Below, in pieces: positions 33,343 to 44,897 of a DNA stretch of 64,000 nucleotides. The notes beneath the pieces were generated by a model. It saw only the letters and a list, made by a program, of their open reading frames with translations, made no database searches and was not told where the DNA came from. Source of the stretch: Linnemannia schmuckeri (taxonomy: Eukaryota; Mortierellomycota; Mortierellomycetes; Mortierellales; Mortierellaceae); assembly GCA_029449235.1 (NCBI GenBank), contig JANATG010000004.1:1240001-1304000 (forward strand), written 5' to 3'. The number at the start of each line of letters is the position of its first letter. The first letter of the stretch is position 1. Position numbers and translations under genes: made by a program.

Positions 33343-36300
33343 ATGGCAGGAGGCATGGCGACGACTCATCTGTCCAGGACAGGGAAGGATGCCCTCAGTC
33401 TCAAGGCAAGACGCATTCCCCAGTTACTCACGTACCTGTCATATAAATGCGTTTTAATGGTTATCCCAGATAACTAACACACATTTAGTTCTCAACTTCT
33501 CAATAGTTAGACCTGGAGGCCGCAGTTCTGTCCTGCTATGGTTATCACAGCCAGGCGCGTGTTCGCCCAAGGTAATTTAGACACCCAAGAACACCTACGC
33601 GACATTGGTACTTCAAGACTTTGAACTTAATATTTACAGCTGTCGTCCTTCATTGTTCACCTAGATCGACAAGTCAGATGCAGTCGCGGCTGAAGCATCT
33701 TCTCTCACGAGGAAAGGACCAGTATGCGCAACGGGACCTTCTCCACGGTTACATGTTTGATGCTTGGTCTGGAAGTAAGTCTTCCGATGATTCGACAGTT
33801 GCACCCGTCAAATGGTGGTACTCTATTCACTGAAGTTTTTTTCTTCCCTTCTGCAATGATTAGGGAAGTGCGGGGACCAGTTTCTGGAACTCAACGTCAA
33901 ATGGCCATTGAACACTGACGAGTACCTGAAGCTCTTGACAGGACTCAACCTTGGTGATCATCTTCTGTCTACGCTGTTGACTATCACTCGTCAAGAAAGC
34001 ACACGCTTGGTTGGACTGATCTTAGAGTCTCCAGTCGTCACTGCTGAGCTGTTCGGAGGTCTGTTCATCTGGACTGTGGACCAGATCGACGTTCGGTACA
34101 GGAAAAAGCAATGTTCACCACACCCACAGGAGGCTTCCAATAACCCAGGAGAATTTATTCGTATGTGGACAGATCGAGCCAAAGAGCGCGAGAGTATTCG
34201 CCGACTTTTTCGTGTCTCTTTTAAGAAGATCCTTCATCAACTCGTAATGCGACAGAACCGGCGGCAGAGAGGCGGTATAAGTTACTGGGGTCTGGGCGAC
34301 AAGGATCGGATCGATGTGGTTCAATTAGGGTTTGCGGACGAAATCATCCAAGGACTTTTAGCGGACGTCATTGCTATTCTGGTAGAGCACCCTATCCAAG
34401 GAGATGACAGTCAGTTCGGACAGGAGATATATGAGGACCTGAAAAGATGGGACCAACTGTTTACAGGAGGATCCGGCTTCAAACTCTCAAAGCTTCTTTC
34501 GCCAGTTGTAAGGCCGCCAAAACGGAAGAAGCACGAGGTACCTATCTATCCTCACGCCAACGAGTTCTGAATAACAAAGCTGACAAGGGCTCATATACGC
34601 AGTTCGAACTAACTCGCCTCGATTTTTATAGGAAAACAAGACCAGAAGCAGCAAGGACATATTACAGGCAGTGTAAGTTATTCTTTCCACCAACACAGAG
34701 AACATATCATATTGACCGCATGAAAGGAACACTACGTTTACTATTTCAGTCCTTTTACAAATCATTCCGACTAGACGGCAAAGAGATGCAGAATTGGCGG
34801 TAGAAATGACCCAGAGCAACATCATTTTACAGGAAACCAGATCACAACGGTCGCCTTGCAGCGAACATCAAGAAGCATTCATGACTATTTGCGACAACCT
34901 TTGGCGCAAACAAGACGTTCCCGACTACCCGTCAACTCCAATGAGCCACCTTGCAAAGTACAACCATCAAAGTGAACATAAAAAACGAACAATAGTCTTG
35001 CAGGAGCATATAGAATGGGTCGAGTCAACTATCCGCAACCGATCCGCTGGCTGGCTTTCGTGTGCGAAACTCAAGCTCCAGTTCTTTGCCGTGTTTGGAG
35101 AATCGTACGTCTTTTACGTCTTGTTTCATCTGCTCCTGAAATTTTGACTCTATTCACAGGATCTTGACTGACGCATACTCTTGATCGACATTGTATCTTG
35201 TTATATAGGTACATCAACGAGGAGCTGGCGGATATCATTTGCGATCATGATCTGCACTGGGAGCTTTGCTCGACACTTTTGAGATACCTGAGACGACACC
35301 GGGCTGATCCAATCAGGATGCCTGCAGACACGTTTCAGCTAGGCTGTGAACTTTTGTTATCAGTGTTCACCAAACGAGTTGGCCTGCGGCTCTCCCTCCG
35401 CGACTATCTCTTCTACCATTCCAAGTGAGTAACAGTTCTTTCTCTGTGTTTTGAACTTGTGAGCGAGCAAACGGCTGACACTTCATGGTTTCGTTGATCT
35501 TCCTAGTATGATATGCAAGGATGCAAGGGGACCACTATTTGGATCGTGGGAGTTCTGGAGGATAAACATCGACACCCTTCTGACATCGACCCTCAACCAA
35601 GTCGTTGTTTCTGAAGACTCACCACAGTCGTCCGCTGTTTCGCCGCAGACTATTGAGGCGCTTGTCAAGGTAAATATCCATTTCTGTGGTGACATTCTCC
35701 AAAATGCCACGTCTTTAACATTTTTTTATCTGATATTCGGTGTGATTTTACATATAGATTTCGCTGATAGCGCCATACCGAGTTCTATCAAGGATTGTTC
35801 ATTCGATCATTGTAAACCGCGGTCAGTGCGCGCTTTTGCTTCAGGTGATCCTTGGACTTGGTCAATTGGCCTGGCTACGTAGTAGCCCGAAAGAACCGAC
35901 GCTTTTGATATCCGTGCTACAACTTCTTCTGCACACATCGACAGCGGACAGCGATGATCCTGGACTGATATGGGATGAGCAGCAACAGGAAAATTTTGTT
36001 GACTTTGTGGTCAAAGCGATGGCCAAACGATCGTCCACGACCGGAATGTCATTACTGAATCCGACAGCGTTTTTGACAGACTGTGTGGCTCCATTCATGG
36101 ATGATATGGAAAGCGGTCACCCGAGCCCGTTGTTTCAATCAGTCACTCGGATCTTATTGGCCATCTATGAACGCAAACCTGTCCAAGCGTCAGCGGCGGC
36201 AATGGAAAGTTCCATGGAGAGCGAAGGGCTGTTGCCTCGTGAAATTCAGCTTCGGATCCTTCTTCGACTATTGCAGCTAAGGACACAGGAGAACCCTTGG

Positions 36301-38329
36301 ACAGCTGAAAGACACGATAGTCGTAGGAAGACTACTGTTCAGCGAGGTGGAGGCGAACATCTGGTCAGTCTTTCAAGACTCTGCGAGACCATTGTTCTCA
36401 GAATGAATGCCTACGTCTCATCATTGGCGGAGAATGATCTGAAAGAGCAAAGGCTGTTTTTAGAATTTGGGCAGGCTGTTCAAGGAGAGGGTTGCGAGCT
36501 TGTTGATTTGGAGTCGAGACTAGTCACCGTGCCTTTCATGGATGCATGCCAGAGGAACTTGGGGTTGGATATGGGGCTTCCGAGCTTGCCTTCAGAACTC
36601 TTTGGTCTCTGCGGTGACCGTCTGAGAATGTTTGAGTACTCGGGTCCGATGTCGCATCACATGGATATACTTACTATGGACAAGGCAGCAAAGGCGGTCG
36701 TTTTGTTTTTGGATTTGGGTCGCATGTGCGACGACGTACTCGCAGACATGACTCAGGTGCGGCTTCATTTTGAGTACCTATGCATCTCTTTATTTTCACT
36801 TGCTTCAAATACTAACTTCGCCACCATTTGTTTTGAAACGATTAGGCTATCGATTTTGGTGGCGACCTACCTCCTTCAACACAGCACATGCTCAGATCGA
36901 CGATGACGCCGGCACTTTACCGCGTTTTGAGTATCAGCACACGCCACCAAAGTCATCGACTACTCACTCATGCTGTTCCCGTCATGGCGCAACTCTGGGG
37001 AGGACCAAGCGATTCAAGTCTGTACTGGGATGATTTGGACAACCCAACCAAGGACAGCCACAGCCAATGCCCGATGTTGGGATCATACTGGGACAGCTTC
37101 ATGCGTGGCGGTCGTCAACAGGAAGAAGAAGATTCTGAGATGTCCGAGCCTAGTACTCTTCTGAAGAATATTGGCGATTCGTTGGATATCTTGTTGACTT
37201 TGGAGGCCGTACTTTGGTTCTCGTTGGTGCCTCTTCCGTCCAAAGGCTTGGAAGCTGTCCTTCAGGTCTACGAGTCCGATCTGGGGTATGATATGATGCC
37301 GGACCAAGTCGCGTCTTTAGTACAGTCCACCTTCAAGGTACAGTTAAACAGCACGGGCCTTGTGTTTATTGAAGTCGGAAGATATTGTTATTGTTCGCAA
37401 ATGTACTTATCGAATTTTATTTCCTCTTTCCCATTTTGCGCTCACAATAGGCGATCCAGATAGAATGGACAAAAGTGCCCCTGGACCATCTCCTGTACTG
37501 CTTCATGAAAGTCTGCAAGATGTCCAGCGTTGTCGATACTCAGCATCAAACCAACACTTTCTCAAACCGTCTCAGCCCACGATCAGAACTCGAGCTACCT
37601 TCTTCCGCTGGACGACCCACAGATGAGATCGCCTCCTGTTGGCGAAGTGCATATTTGAAATTTATGAGTCAACCCATGGATGATGCAACGAAGAGACGAT
37701 TGGACATCGCACAAGCCAAGGCAAGGGATGAATTGGTCCTGATGGCCATGAACCTCTCTGAAGCACTTGTCAGTCGTCAGGATAGCTTCTATGGCAAGTT
37801 GTCAGAACTGTCTGTTGTACAGAATGATGATGATACTAATGGTGATGGGTACTCTAGAGGTCGTGGACGAGGTAAGAGGGGTCGTGGCCGGGGTGGTCGT
37901 GGGCAGAAAGGAGCAGAAGGTCTTGAACTCGCAGGCGGCCCTAATCCACATGGCCACAAACGTCAGGAGGCACGTCAAGCAGCGAATCGTCCGTTGGACA
38001 AGGGCACACAGGCCTGGTTCAACGGTATCATGACTACCCTAGCAACTCAAGATTCTTCTTCTACCGTTCAAGACGAGGGAGATTCTATCAACTCTCGTGC
38101 TCCAGATTCGATGGCAATTGAATCAGCAGCCGCCTCCTCGCTCAACTTGGACCCCACTTCCACTGTCAGAGATGAAGGAGAGGTGTCTATGGAGATGCTC
38201 AATGCCGATCAAGTTGACTGTCTTTTACTGGCTCTGGCGTATCTGCCTGCCCAAGAGAGCCAGGCTGTCAGATCAAGGCTCCACCACCTGCTCAACCTAC
38301 AGCCCGCAAAAGCACTCAAATGTCCCTAA
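33343..38329 (+). CDS. Unrecognised 1343-aa, mostly helical protein with a C-terminal RG-rich segment
   Basis: I do not recognise the family. Eleven exons: 33343-33405, 33507-33571, 33665-33774, 33864-34537, 34632-34672, 34775-35104, 35209-35424, 35507-35669, 35758-36756, 36846-37337, 37451-38329. The lengths sum to 4032 nt, a multiple of three, which supports the model. The protein is rich in Leu-containing amphipathic helices throughout, as in alpha-solenoid scaffolds, with no signal peptide or membrane segment. A basic stretch P-P-K-R-K-K-H (end of exon 4) could be a nuclear signal. Residues about 1187-1204 form an RGRGRG-type segment, typical of RNA-binding or nuclear proteins. The first intron would need a GC donor (AAG then GCAAGA) and is the weakest part. 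Size and composition would fit a nuclear repair or chromatin scaffold, but I cannot name one. Confidence 0.75.
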
Positions 38330-38735
38330 CCATCTCAATCCTGCCCTGTCATGCTTCATGCAGCCTCCCCGTGCGTCGAATCGTACATCAAAAAAGCCCA
38401 AATAAAAAATTACGGAAAAAGTGGTCTGGAAAATCGGTAAAAATGCGCCTCAGATACGGATTCAACATTCGGTGTTTCTGTATTTCTTCCCGCCGGACAA
38501 GGATGCCGGACGCGGAACAGCTTTTTTAGCGTGTTATTTATTGTTTTCGTAAGCGCTTTGTCATGAAAAAATGGGAAATTCTTGGCAACAAAAAAATGAA
38601 AGGAAGGGAAGCAAGTGGTATCTAATAGGTTGAAAGAGGAGGGTTGGATGGATCTGAAAAAGATAAAAGAGAAAAATGGAGCTATCCGTAGTTTTGTCAT
38701 AGAATGATGAAACTTTGAAGGGAAGGATGTCATTG
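38330..38735. other. Convergent 3' region of the 1343-aa gene and the HERPUD-like gene
   Basis: About 400 bp, AT-rich, with no coding frame. It should contain both polyadenylation regions. Confidence 0.5.
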
Positions 38736-40322
38736 TTACATCCCGCGATCGCCAGCGGCAGCAGCAGCTGCTACGGCTGGGTCAATATCAGGCTGAGGTG
38801 CTGGGACCAAAGATGTGACAAAAGTCAACAGAGCATGCTCGAGACTACGCCATGGCGACACTCGAGGTTGAACTGCTTCTGTTGTTGTTGCCACTGTCTC
38901 CTGTGCCTGTGCATCTCCTCCATGTGGTTGCTGTTGTTGCGTCGTTGAGTTCTCGGAGGTGGACATGGTGGCGTTTTGGATATTGCTGCTGGTGCTGTTA
39001 CTGCTCGTGTTTGCTGTCGATGCATTGTTGTCAGTAGAACTTGATGTAGATGTTGATGTCGATGTCGTGGTCGTCGTAGATGTAGAAGTTGTGGTTTGAG
39101 TTGGTTGAGGGGCAGCGGCAGCGCCAGGGACAGGATTTGCCGCACCCTGAGCTGCATCTTCTGCTGGTGGGTTTTGAACTATCCTGCGAACAATTCGAAG
39201 TCGTCCAGTTTGGTGCCTAATAATGATTACAATGGAGAGAAAAACAGTTGTCAGTACTAAAGTCCAATTGCACGAAACAAAACTGCAATCATTTAATGAT
39301 TGTAAAACCATGCAATGTACGAGGAATACGTACAAAAAGATAACGAGGGCCGCAATATGAAGAAGCACTAGCCGCTCAATGCTTCCGTTTTGTCCAAAGA
39401 GATAAATGCCAAATGCCAACTTCATCAGCAACCACAACGAGGCCGCCCTGCGTTGATCCCGCGCGGCAATTTCCTGTGCGTTCTGTTGAGGTGTGTCCGC
39501 TGCAACGGCCGCGCCTGCGCGTGCCTGATCCGCGATGGGGTTGTTGATGTTATTGTTGTTGATGTTCTGTAGCGAAGGCAAAAATGGCGTGCCGTCAGGG
39601 AGAAATTGGACTTGTCCATATGTCTGTTGCATCTGTTGATAGTGCAATATGGGAAGGTAGACAGTTGGGGCCAAATAGGGCATCCCGCTAAAGAAGGAAA
39701 AAAAAATAGAAAAAATGGTTTAGTTCAAGGGTTCATAATTGCAATTGTATGGAACGGGAGTCTCGTGCAGGGATAGTGTTACGTGCTCAAATCCTATTTG
39801 TCCTGACCCGGGCCTCCCTTGTGTCATGAGAAACCAAAGGGGAGGGAGGAGCAACAACCAGGCGACCAACAATAGCACTGAGATATAAAACTTACTTAAC
39901 GAGCACATACTGCATCGCCTGAGGAGCCATAGGTACCATCATAGGGACTCCTCCTGCCATGATTGTGAATGGGAAGGGGTTGTAGGCCGTTGTTGGGTTT
40001 GTTGCGTTGCTGGAGGCGTCTGTTTCGGTTCGGCCATCGCGGGCTCCGGTTGTTGTTGCTGCTGGTGTTGCTGTTGTGAATGGCGTGAACGCAAAGCCGT
40101 TCAAGTTGGTGCCTGATGTTGCAGCTGTATTGTTGGTTGGTGCAGTAGAGGGAGTGTTATCAGAGTTGCCTCTGAAGCGAAGGGGTGCTGATGAGGTGGG
40201 CGTAGTGGTTTGTTGTTGCTGTTGCTGTTGCTGTGTTTGTCCGGTGTCATGTCGGTGCGACACAACAAGATGAATCGTCGGTGAAATACTGGAACAGTCG
40301 ATCTACCAAGTAAGTAGAAAAC

Positions 40323-40360
<38 letters not shown>

Positions 40361-40637
40361 TTAACAAACAACAAATCTAAGCCCAAGTAAGTGGTAGAGA
40401 AAGTTATGCATTTGTGCGGTTGTCTACCTTTTCGAAGACACGGTCAAGAGTGTCTTTGTCATCGAGGATCCGGCCTCCAAAGATAAGGCGCTGGTCGGCG
40501 ATAGTGAGCTTAGTGTCGAGTCGAGTGACGATAATCTCTTTGAGTTCTAGAATAGAGCATTGTCGGCTGAGGTCAAGAGTGAACTTGTGCGGGGTATGTG
40601 TGGGTGAGCTGATGATCACTGACAGCGGCGAGTCCAT
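38736..40637 (-). CDS. HERPUD/Usa1-like ubiquitin-like-domain ER membrane protein
   Basis: Probable scaffold of the ER-associated degradation (HRD1) complex. Model: complement of 40637-40428, 40302-39896, 39687-39334, 39216-38736, giving 483 aa. The N-terminus is a ubiquitin-like fold (about residues 1-85): L-S-V-I-I-S-S-P, C-S-I-L-E-L-K-E, D-Q-R-L-I-F-G-G-R-I-L, and across the first splice E-K then I-D-C-S-S...T-I-H-L-V-V, as in HERPUD1/2. A Gln/Thr/Ser-rich linker follows. Two hydrophobic segments near residues 288-323 flank G-Q-N-G-S, a hairpin like that in HERP. The tail is Thr/Ser/Gln-rich and ends near a poly-Ala stretch. Intron 1 carries an A32 run on the plus strand (U32 in the transcript) ending 24 nt before its acceptor. 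Divergent from the NDUFAF3-like gene by 331 bp, with a CACGTG in between. Confidence 0.85.
40326..40357. repeat. A32 homopolymer in the HERPUD-like gene intron 1
   Basis: Uninterrupted 32-A run on the plus strand. In the transcript it is an exceptionally long poly-U tract close to the splice acceptor. Confidence 0.9.
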
Positions 40638-40824
40638 GGCTGGAGGATGTGCAAATTTGAAGACAGGTAAGAGTAGCTGTAGTGAAAAGAGGGTTGTTGA
40701 GTGGAGAAGGGGGTGAAAAAGAAAAGGGGATTGAACGGGGGTGAGTGAAGAGAGAGGTGGAAAAAGAAAAGGGATGACAGCCAAGAAAGGCTAGGAAAAA
40801 GAAAGAAAAAGAGCGACCTGATCG

Positions 40825-40830
40825 CACGTG
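40825..40830. promoter_or_regulatory. CACGTG E-box in a divergent promoter
   Basis: Palindromic CACGTG (context GCACGTGAT) between the divergent HERPUD-like and NDUFAF3-like genes, a core bound by fungal bHLH factors such as Cbf1. Function is inferred only from position and motif. Confidence 0.45.
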
Positions 40831-40968
40831 ATCCGATATCATCAATGCGCGATCCCGGCTTTACGGACTTTTTTCTTTTTTCTTTTGACGCCCTCTTGTC
40901 ACCGTTCTTCTCCACACACCCCATAGAAACAAACTGAAGACAACAGTTGACAGCTAAAAACAACAGCC

Positions 40969-42024
40969 ATGCTGCGAACAACCCTCAGGTCAACCACAAA
41001 GACACTCACCCGTCTGTCCACCGCACCCAGGACCGCAATTACGACTGGCACCAGCACCCCTGCCATATTCACTCGCCTCTTCAGCAGTAACAACATACTC
41101 CGATCCTTTAACAATGACAGCAATGACCGTAAAGAACACCAGGGTGAAGCCGGCAATGCTGCCGCCACTAGCGCTGGTGCTCTCCGACAAAAAAGCGTAC
41201 CTCTACCCGGAACGAACGAAGACGCCGACAGCGCCATTTCCGGATTCATGAACATGTTCAATGAAAGGGAAGCTCGCACAGTCTCCATCACCTCCTGCAC
41301 GAAACATGGCTTTGTCACCACCGAGGCGATTACCCTCCAGGGACCCGTTCTCTGTATCGGAGGTCAGGTCTTTCTCTGGGATATTTTCAAAGAGGGCGGA
41401 GCTGTCGACAAGTACTTGAAGAAGAAGAATGTCGCAGCCACTAAATCAACGTCAGCAACATCGTCTAGTTCAACAACGACAGCGACACCACAGCAACCGG
41501 CGCGCTCTATCTTTGAAATTATGGACGAGGATACAGCCAAGGAGATCTTTAAAGTCTTCGAATTGATGAACCCTCGACCAGGTAAAAAAAAACAAGACAT
41601 TTTTTTCGTTCATGAAAAAATCCTCAATAGAATGAAACAAACAAAAGGAAATCTAACGCGTCCCATGCTCTCCACCATTTTGATTGTAGAAATCTTGATT
41701 GTGGGAACTGGAAAGGCTTTCGCACCCTTGAGTCCAGCAGTCAGAGCTGTGGTCCGTAGCCTCGGTCTTCAAGTCGACATGATGAGCACCGTATGTACAT
41801 CATTTCTCGATTGATTTTCTCTTTTTTTCTCTCCAAGTGGTGTTCTTACAAAAAAGAAAAGGAAGAAAAATTTAACTTTTTTATCTCATGTTGTAATTAT
41901 TTCCGAATAGGCTAATGCAGCCGCAACGTACAACATGCTGGCAGAAGAAGGTCGCGAAGTAGCCGCCGCCTTGTTACCATTGGAACCCTCAACAGCCCAA
42001 GTCATTCGTAACAATCGCCAATAA
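40969..42024 (+). CDS. NDUFAF3-like (Mth938-domain) mitochondrial complex I assembly factor
   Basis: Model: 40969-41581, 41690-41790, 41911-42024, giving 275 aa. The first about 40 residues are Arg/Thr/Ser-rich with no acidic residue (M-L-R-T-T-L-R-S-T-T-K), a typical mitochondrial presequence. A linker is followed by the Mth938/NDUFAF3 domain (about residues 88-265): G-F-V-T-T-E-A-I-T-L-Q-G-P-V-L, W-D-I-F, then E-I-L-I-V-G-T-G-K-A-F-A-P-L-S-P and A-N-A-A-A-T-Y-N-M-L-A-E-E-G-R-E-V. An extra Ser/Thr-rich insert lies near residues 160-180. NDUFAF3 helps build the Q-module of complex I in the matrix; a related fold (NDUFAF3/AAMDC) has other roles, so the assignment rests on the targeting peptide plus the domain. 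The AATAAA at 42023-42028 overlaps the stop codon. Confidence 0.88.
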
Positions 42025-42028
42025 TAAA
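42023..42028 (+). terminator. Poly(A) signal overlapping the NDUFAF3-like stop codon
   Basis: AATAAA starts at the second base of the TAA stop (42022-42024). The convergent PRP38-like stop is 150 bp away, so both 3' UTRs must be short or overlap. Confidence 0.45.
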
Positions 42029-42174
42029 AGAATAAGCTAGACCATATCACAACAACACATGATTATACACAATGGAGGTTTTTTTCTATTTCAATGCACA
42101 AATGCTAGACTGCATAAAAGGAAGTGTGAGATGGACTGAACTACGAAAGCAACCAGTTCGACCTTGAGACACAT

Positions 42175-44169
42175 CTATCGCCTGCCAGGGCTTCGGCTTC
42201 GGCTACGGCTACGGTCACGGTCACGGCCACGGCTACGGCTGCGGCTGCGACGGCGGTAGTCGTCCCTTCTTCGGCTTCCCCAACGATCGCGGCTGCGGCT
42301 GCGGCTCCTGCTATCATTATAACGGCGCGATCTGAAGTCACCAACATCGTCGTCATAGCGCCTTCCGCCACGGCCACGACCCCTCGATCGGGATCGGGAT
42401 CGAGATCGGTGCCTGTCGTATCTTGACGAACTGCTGTCGCGATCGCGGTCTCTTCCTCTGGCACCATCCCGACCTCTGTTATCCCTGTCTTTCCTATAAA
42501 AAAAAAAAAAAAAAAAAAACAAGGACCATTTGCGTTAGTACCGTTAAGGCGGAGCTTACATCTGCGAGAATAAAACATGCGGCTGCAATGTGCACATTCA
42601 GGTTCTGGCACTCAACATACTTGAAATGATCGCGCTGGCCAGTCTTGGCACGACCGGCGTCAGCAAAGGGTTCCAGCTTCTGCTCCAAGTCTCGCATCAC
42701 CAAGACGGGGATTCTTGGCAGCATTTGGCCCTGGAACTTTTGATCGTGCAGAAGCATGTAGCACATTTTGCCGATCGTCCTACATAATGACAAAGAGATC
42801 AAAGTAGTGAGTATTAGTCAAGCAGTTCACTTCAACGAAATCCAAGGTTAATTGGCAACGATTCGAGGACACTTACGAGTAGACGGGCTTGGGTCCAGCC
42901 TGAAGTGTGATCTCCTGATCATCCTCGAGATAGTCTCCCATCCAGTCCCAAAGCTGATCAGGCTTGCATACAAATCTCAGGTACAGGAAGCCAAGTCCAC
43001 GTAAATACCTAATCATTGTGAAACAAACGAAGATAGATAAAAAGTCAGTGTGTTGATAATGAGCTTGTAGGTCAATCTGACATGCTTATGAGAGTTTGGT
43101 AATTTCAAGGAGTACACACTTACACCGAGTGAGCATTGTCAATCAAGCTCTCGATCTGCCTCACAGTAAGGCGAAGGGTCCAAAATTTGTACATGAGAAC
43201 CCAAGCGGTCGAAGGCGTAGTCCCTTTCAAGAACGGCTCTATAAAATCACATAACAGTTGAGAATTATAGGAGACGCAAAAGAAAAACGAGTGTTAATAA
43301 TAATAAGGCAATGTGACGCTGAGGCGCGGTAATTTTCGCTTGAGAGATACGCAGATTGAGCGGTAAGGGTAGAACCCGACCAGTTTTGTCAACCAAAAAA
43401 AGTCAGCAATGCAATAAGGCTTCATGAACATTACTGAGTCTGTCAATAAGAGCTCCTTCGCGCGTCCTTTTGCCATATCGAAAGTTCTCTTTCGTATGAG
43501 TGGTTGTCGATGGCGCATTTCTGTTCCGCTGGAGTCATCCGCTCTTGCTCTTGTCCTGTGTTTGTTGTGTTGGTCTCTTGCTTTCAGTCGGCAATTAAGA
43601 ATAGTGCTTACCCATGGATTTCACTATGTAACAAAGGCAATAACAAAAATGATGGTTAGTGGAAATCCTTGTCAATTGAGCCGAGCGAAATGTGCTGTGG
43701 GATCAACAGTTTAGGGGCAAAAAGAATAAAGATATCCGGCTCGTCAAAGCAGTTTCATCATTCGCGCTTGAACCAGTTTGCGATCTCTCCTCTATTCCCT
43801 AGGACGGATCAAAAGAAGAGTACAAGAAAAGAACTGTCGATGATATGTAAAAGTCAATAACAAAACACACAGGTGGGGACCTACCGTTTCGCTGTGCCTC
43901 AGTCTGGACTTCATGGAAGGTTTCCAGCTCACTATTTGTACGAGTAAAGGAATGAAAAAAGAAGTGGTGTTAGCTATGTCGGCATTCTCAAGTCGGCATG
44001 TTTGATGCCCATATGGAGGAGCAGCAGTTCAGAAATTATAAAAGCGAAAAAAAGGATCTTCGTACGCAATGGTCTTGAGGTAAGGCGAATCGATGATGTT
44101 TTGGAAAATGACCGAGTTGAGGTTCATGGTCCTCTCGTTTCCATGTGTTGCCAATATGTTGCTGCTCAT
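42175..44169 (-). CDS. PRP38-family pre-mRNA splicing factor with RS tail (PRPF38B-like)
   Basis: Model: complement of 44169-44066, 43931-43885, 43238-43124, 43008-42877, 42779-42621, 42493-42175, giving 291 aa. The PRP38 domain (about residues 8-185) shows N-x-x-I-x-D-S-P-Y-L-K, E-L-E-T-F-H-E-V, W-V-L-M-Y-K-F-W-T-L-R-L-T-x-R-Q, Y-L-R-G-L-G-F-L-Y-L-R, W-D-W and P-R-I-P-V-L-V. The last about 105 residues are Arg-Ser, Arg-Asp and Arg-Gly repeats, the RS tail found in metazoan PRPF38 proteins but absent from yeast Prp38. Prp38 acts in U4/U6.U5 tri-snRNP during B-complex activation. Which of PRPF38A or PRPF38B it matches best is a judgement; the domain start fits B. The last intron has an A22 run on the plus strand (42498-42519) next to the acceptor. 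Divergent from the small gene at 44404 by 234 bp. Confidence 0.88.
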
Positions 44170-44403
44170 TGTGGGCGTGGTTGATGGTTTGTTTGCTGCT
44201 TGCGGTTGGTGAACGGCAAAAAGAGTAGTGGGAGTGCAGAAAAGAACAAAAAAGAAAGACCGAAAGGACGCAAATACAGAAGCGGCGAATGTGACGTTGT
44301 TCTGCAACTGCTTAATTTCAAGACAGGTAGCACGGCCATTCTGCTGCTCCTCTTTCCTTTCCCTCCTAACACCCCCAAACACACCTTCACACTTCAACAC
44401 ATC

Positions 44404-44847
44404 ATGACGAACCCTGACTTTGACGACGCCGACTTCGACATCAAGGACATCTCCAGCATGCTCAAGGACATCGACTCTGTCAACCTCGCCCTCGACAGCC
44501 TCGATGGTAACCAGCCACATACTTTTCCTATGAGAAGAAAATAAGAGCTACGAGGAAAGCTGATATGTACAAGCCGATGAAATAACTCACATATCCTTCC
44601 ACAACGTAAATAATCTTCAAATGTAGGTCGCGCTGACAGGTTGACAGCCAGTTTGACTTCGTTGCTCAAGGCCCAGTCTCAGCCCAACCCATACGTCAAT
44701 GTCGAGGCTGCATCTCTGGACAAGGACGACGAAGCGCCCTCCTCAACGTCTTCAGCCGCTGCCCCTACTTCATTGAACGCTACCCCAGCAGCACCACCAC
44801 CCTCAGCTGCCTCTTCGCACGGTTTAGAGGAGGCCAAGAGCGATTGA
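44404..44847 (+). CDS. Small acidic protein of unknown function (107 aa)
   Basis: Exons 44404-44506 and 44627-44847, donor GTAACC, acceptor ATGTAG, G split across the splice. The first half is acidic and heptad-like (D-I-K-D-I-S-S-M-L-K-D-I-D-S-V-N-L-A-L), continuing L-T-A-S-L-T-S-L-L-K-A after the splice, so one amphipathic or coiled-coil helix is likely. The second half is Ala/Ser/Pro-rich and disordered, ending E-E-A-K-S-D. No signal or membrane segment. I do not recognise the family. AATAAA at 44878-44883 lies just 15 bp before the stop codon of the convergent SET gene, so the transcripts almost certainly overlap. Confidence 0.72.
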
Positions 44848-44877
44848 TAACGTCTGCTCCATCATTTATTCTGACTA

Positions 44878-44883
44878 AATAAA
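44878..44883 (+). terminator. Poly(A) signal of the small acidic gene, abutting the SET gene stop
   Basis: AATAAA 31 bases after the small gene's stop. The SET gene stop codon (minus strand) begins at 44900, so cleavage downstream of this signal falls inside the opposite coding region. Confidence 0.5.
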
Positions 44884-44897
44884 AAAAATCATATTTC

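Noticed and set aside
41364..41600. Minus-strand frame opposite the NDUFAF3-like gene
   Set aside because: Antisense shadow of the coding exon.
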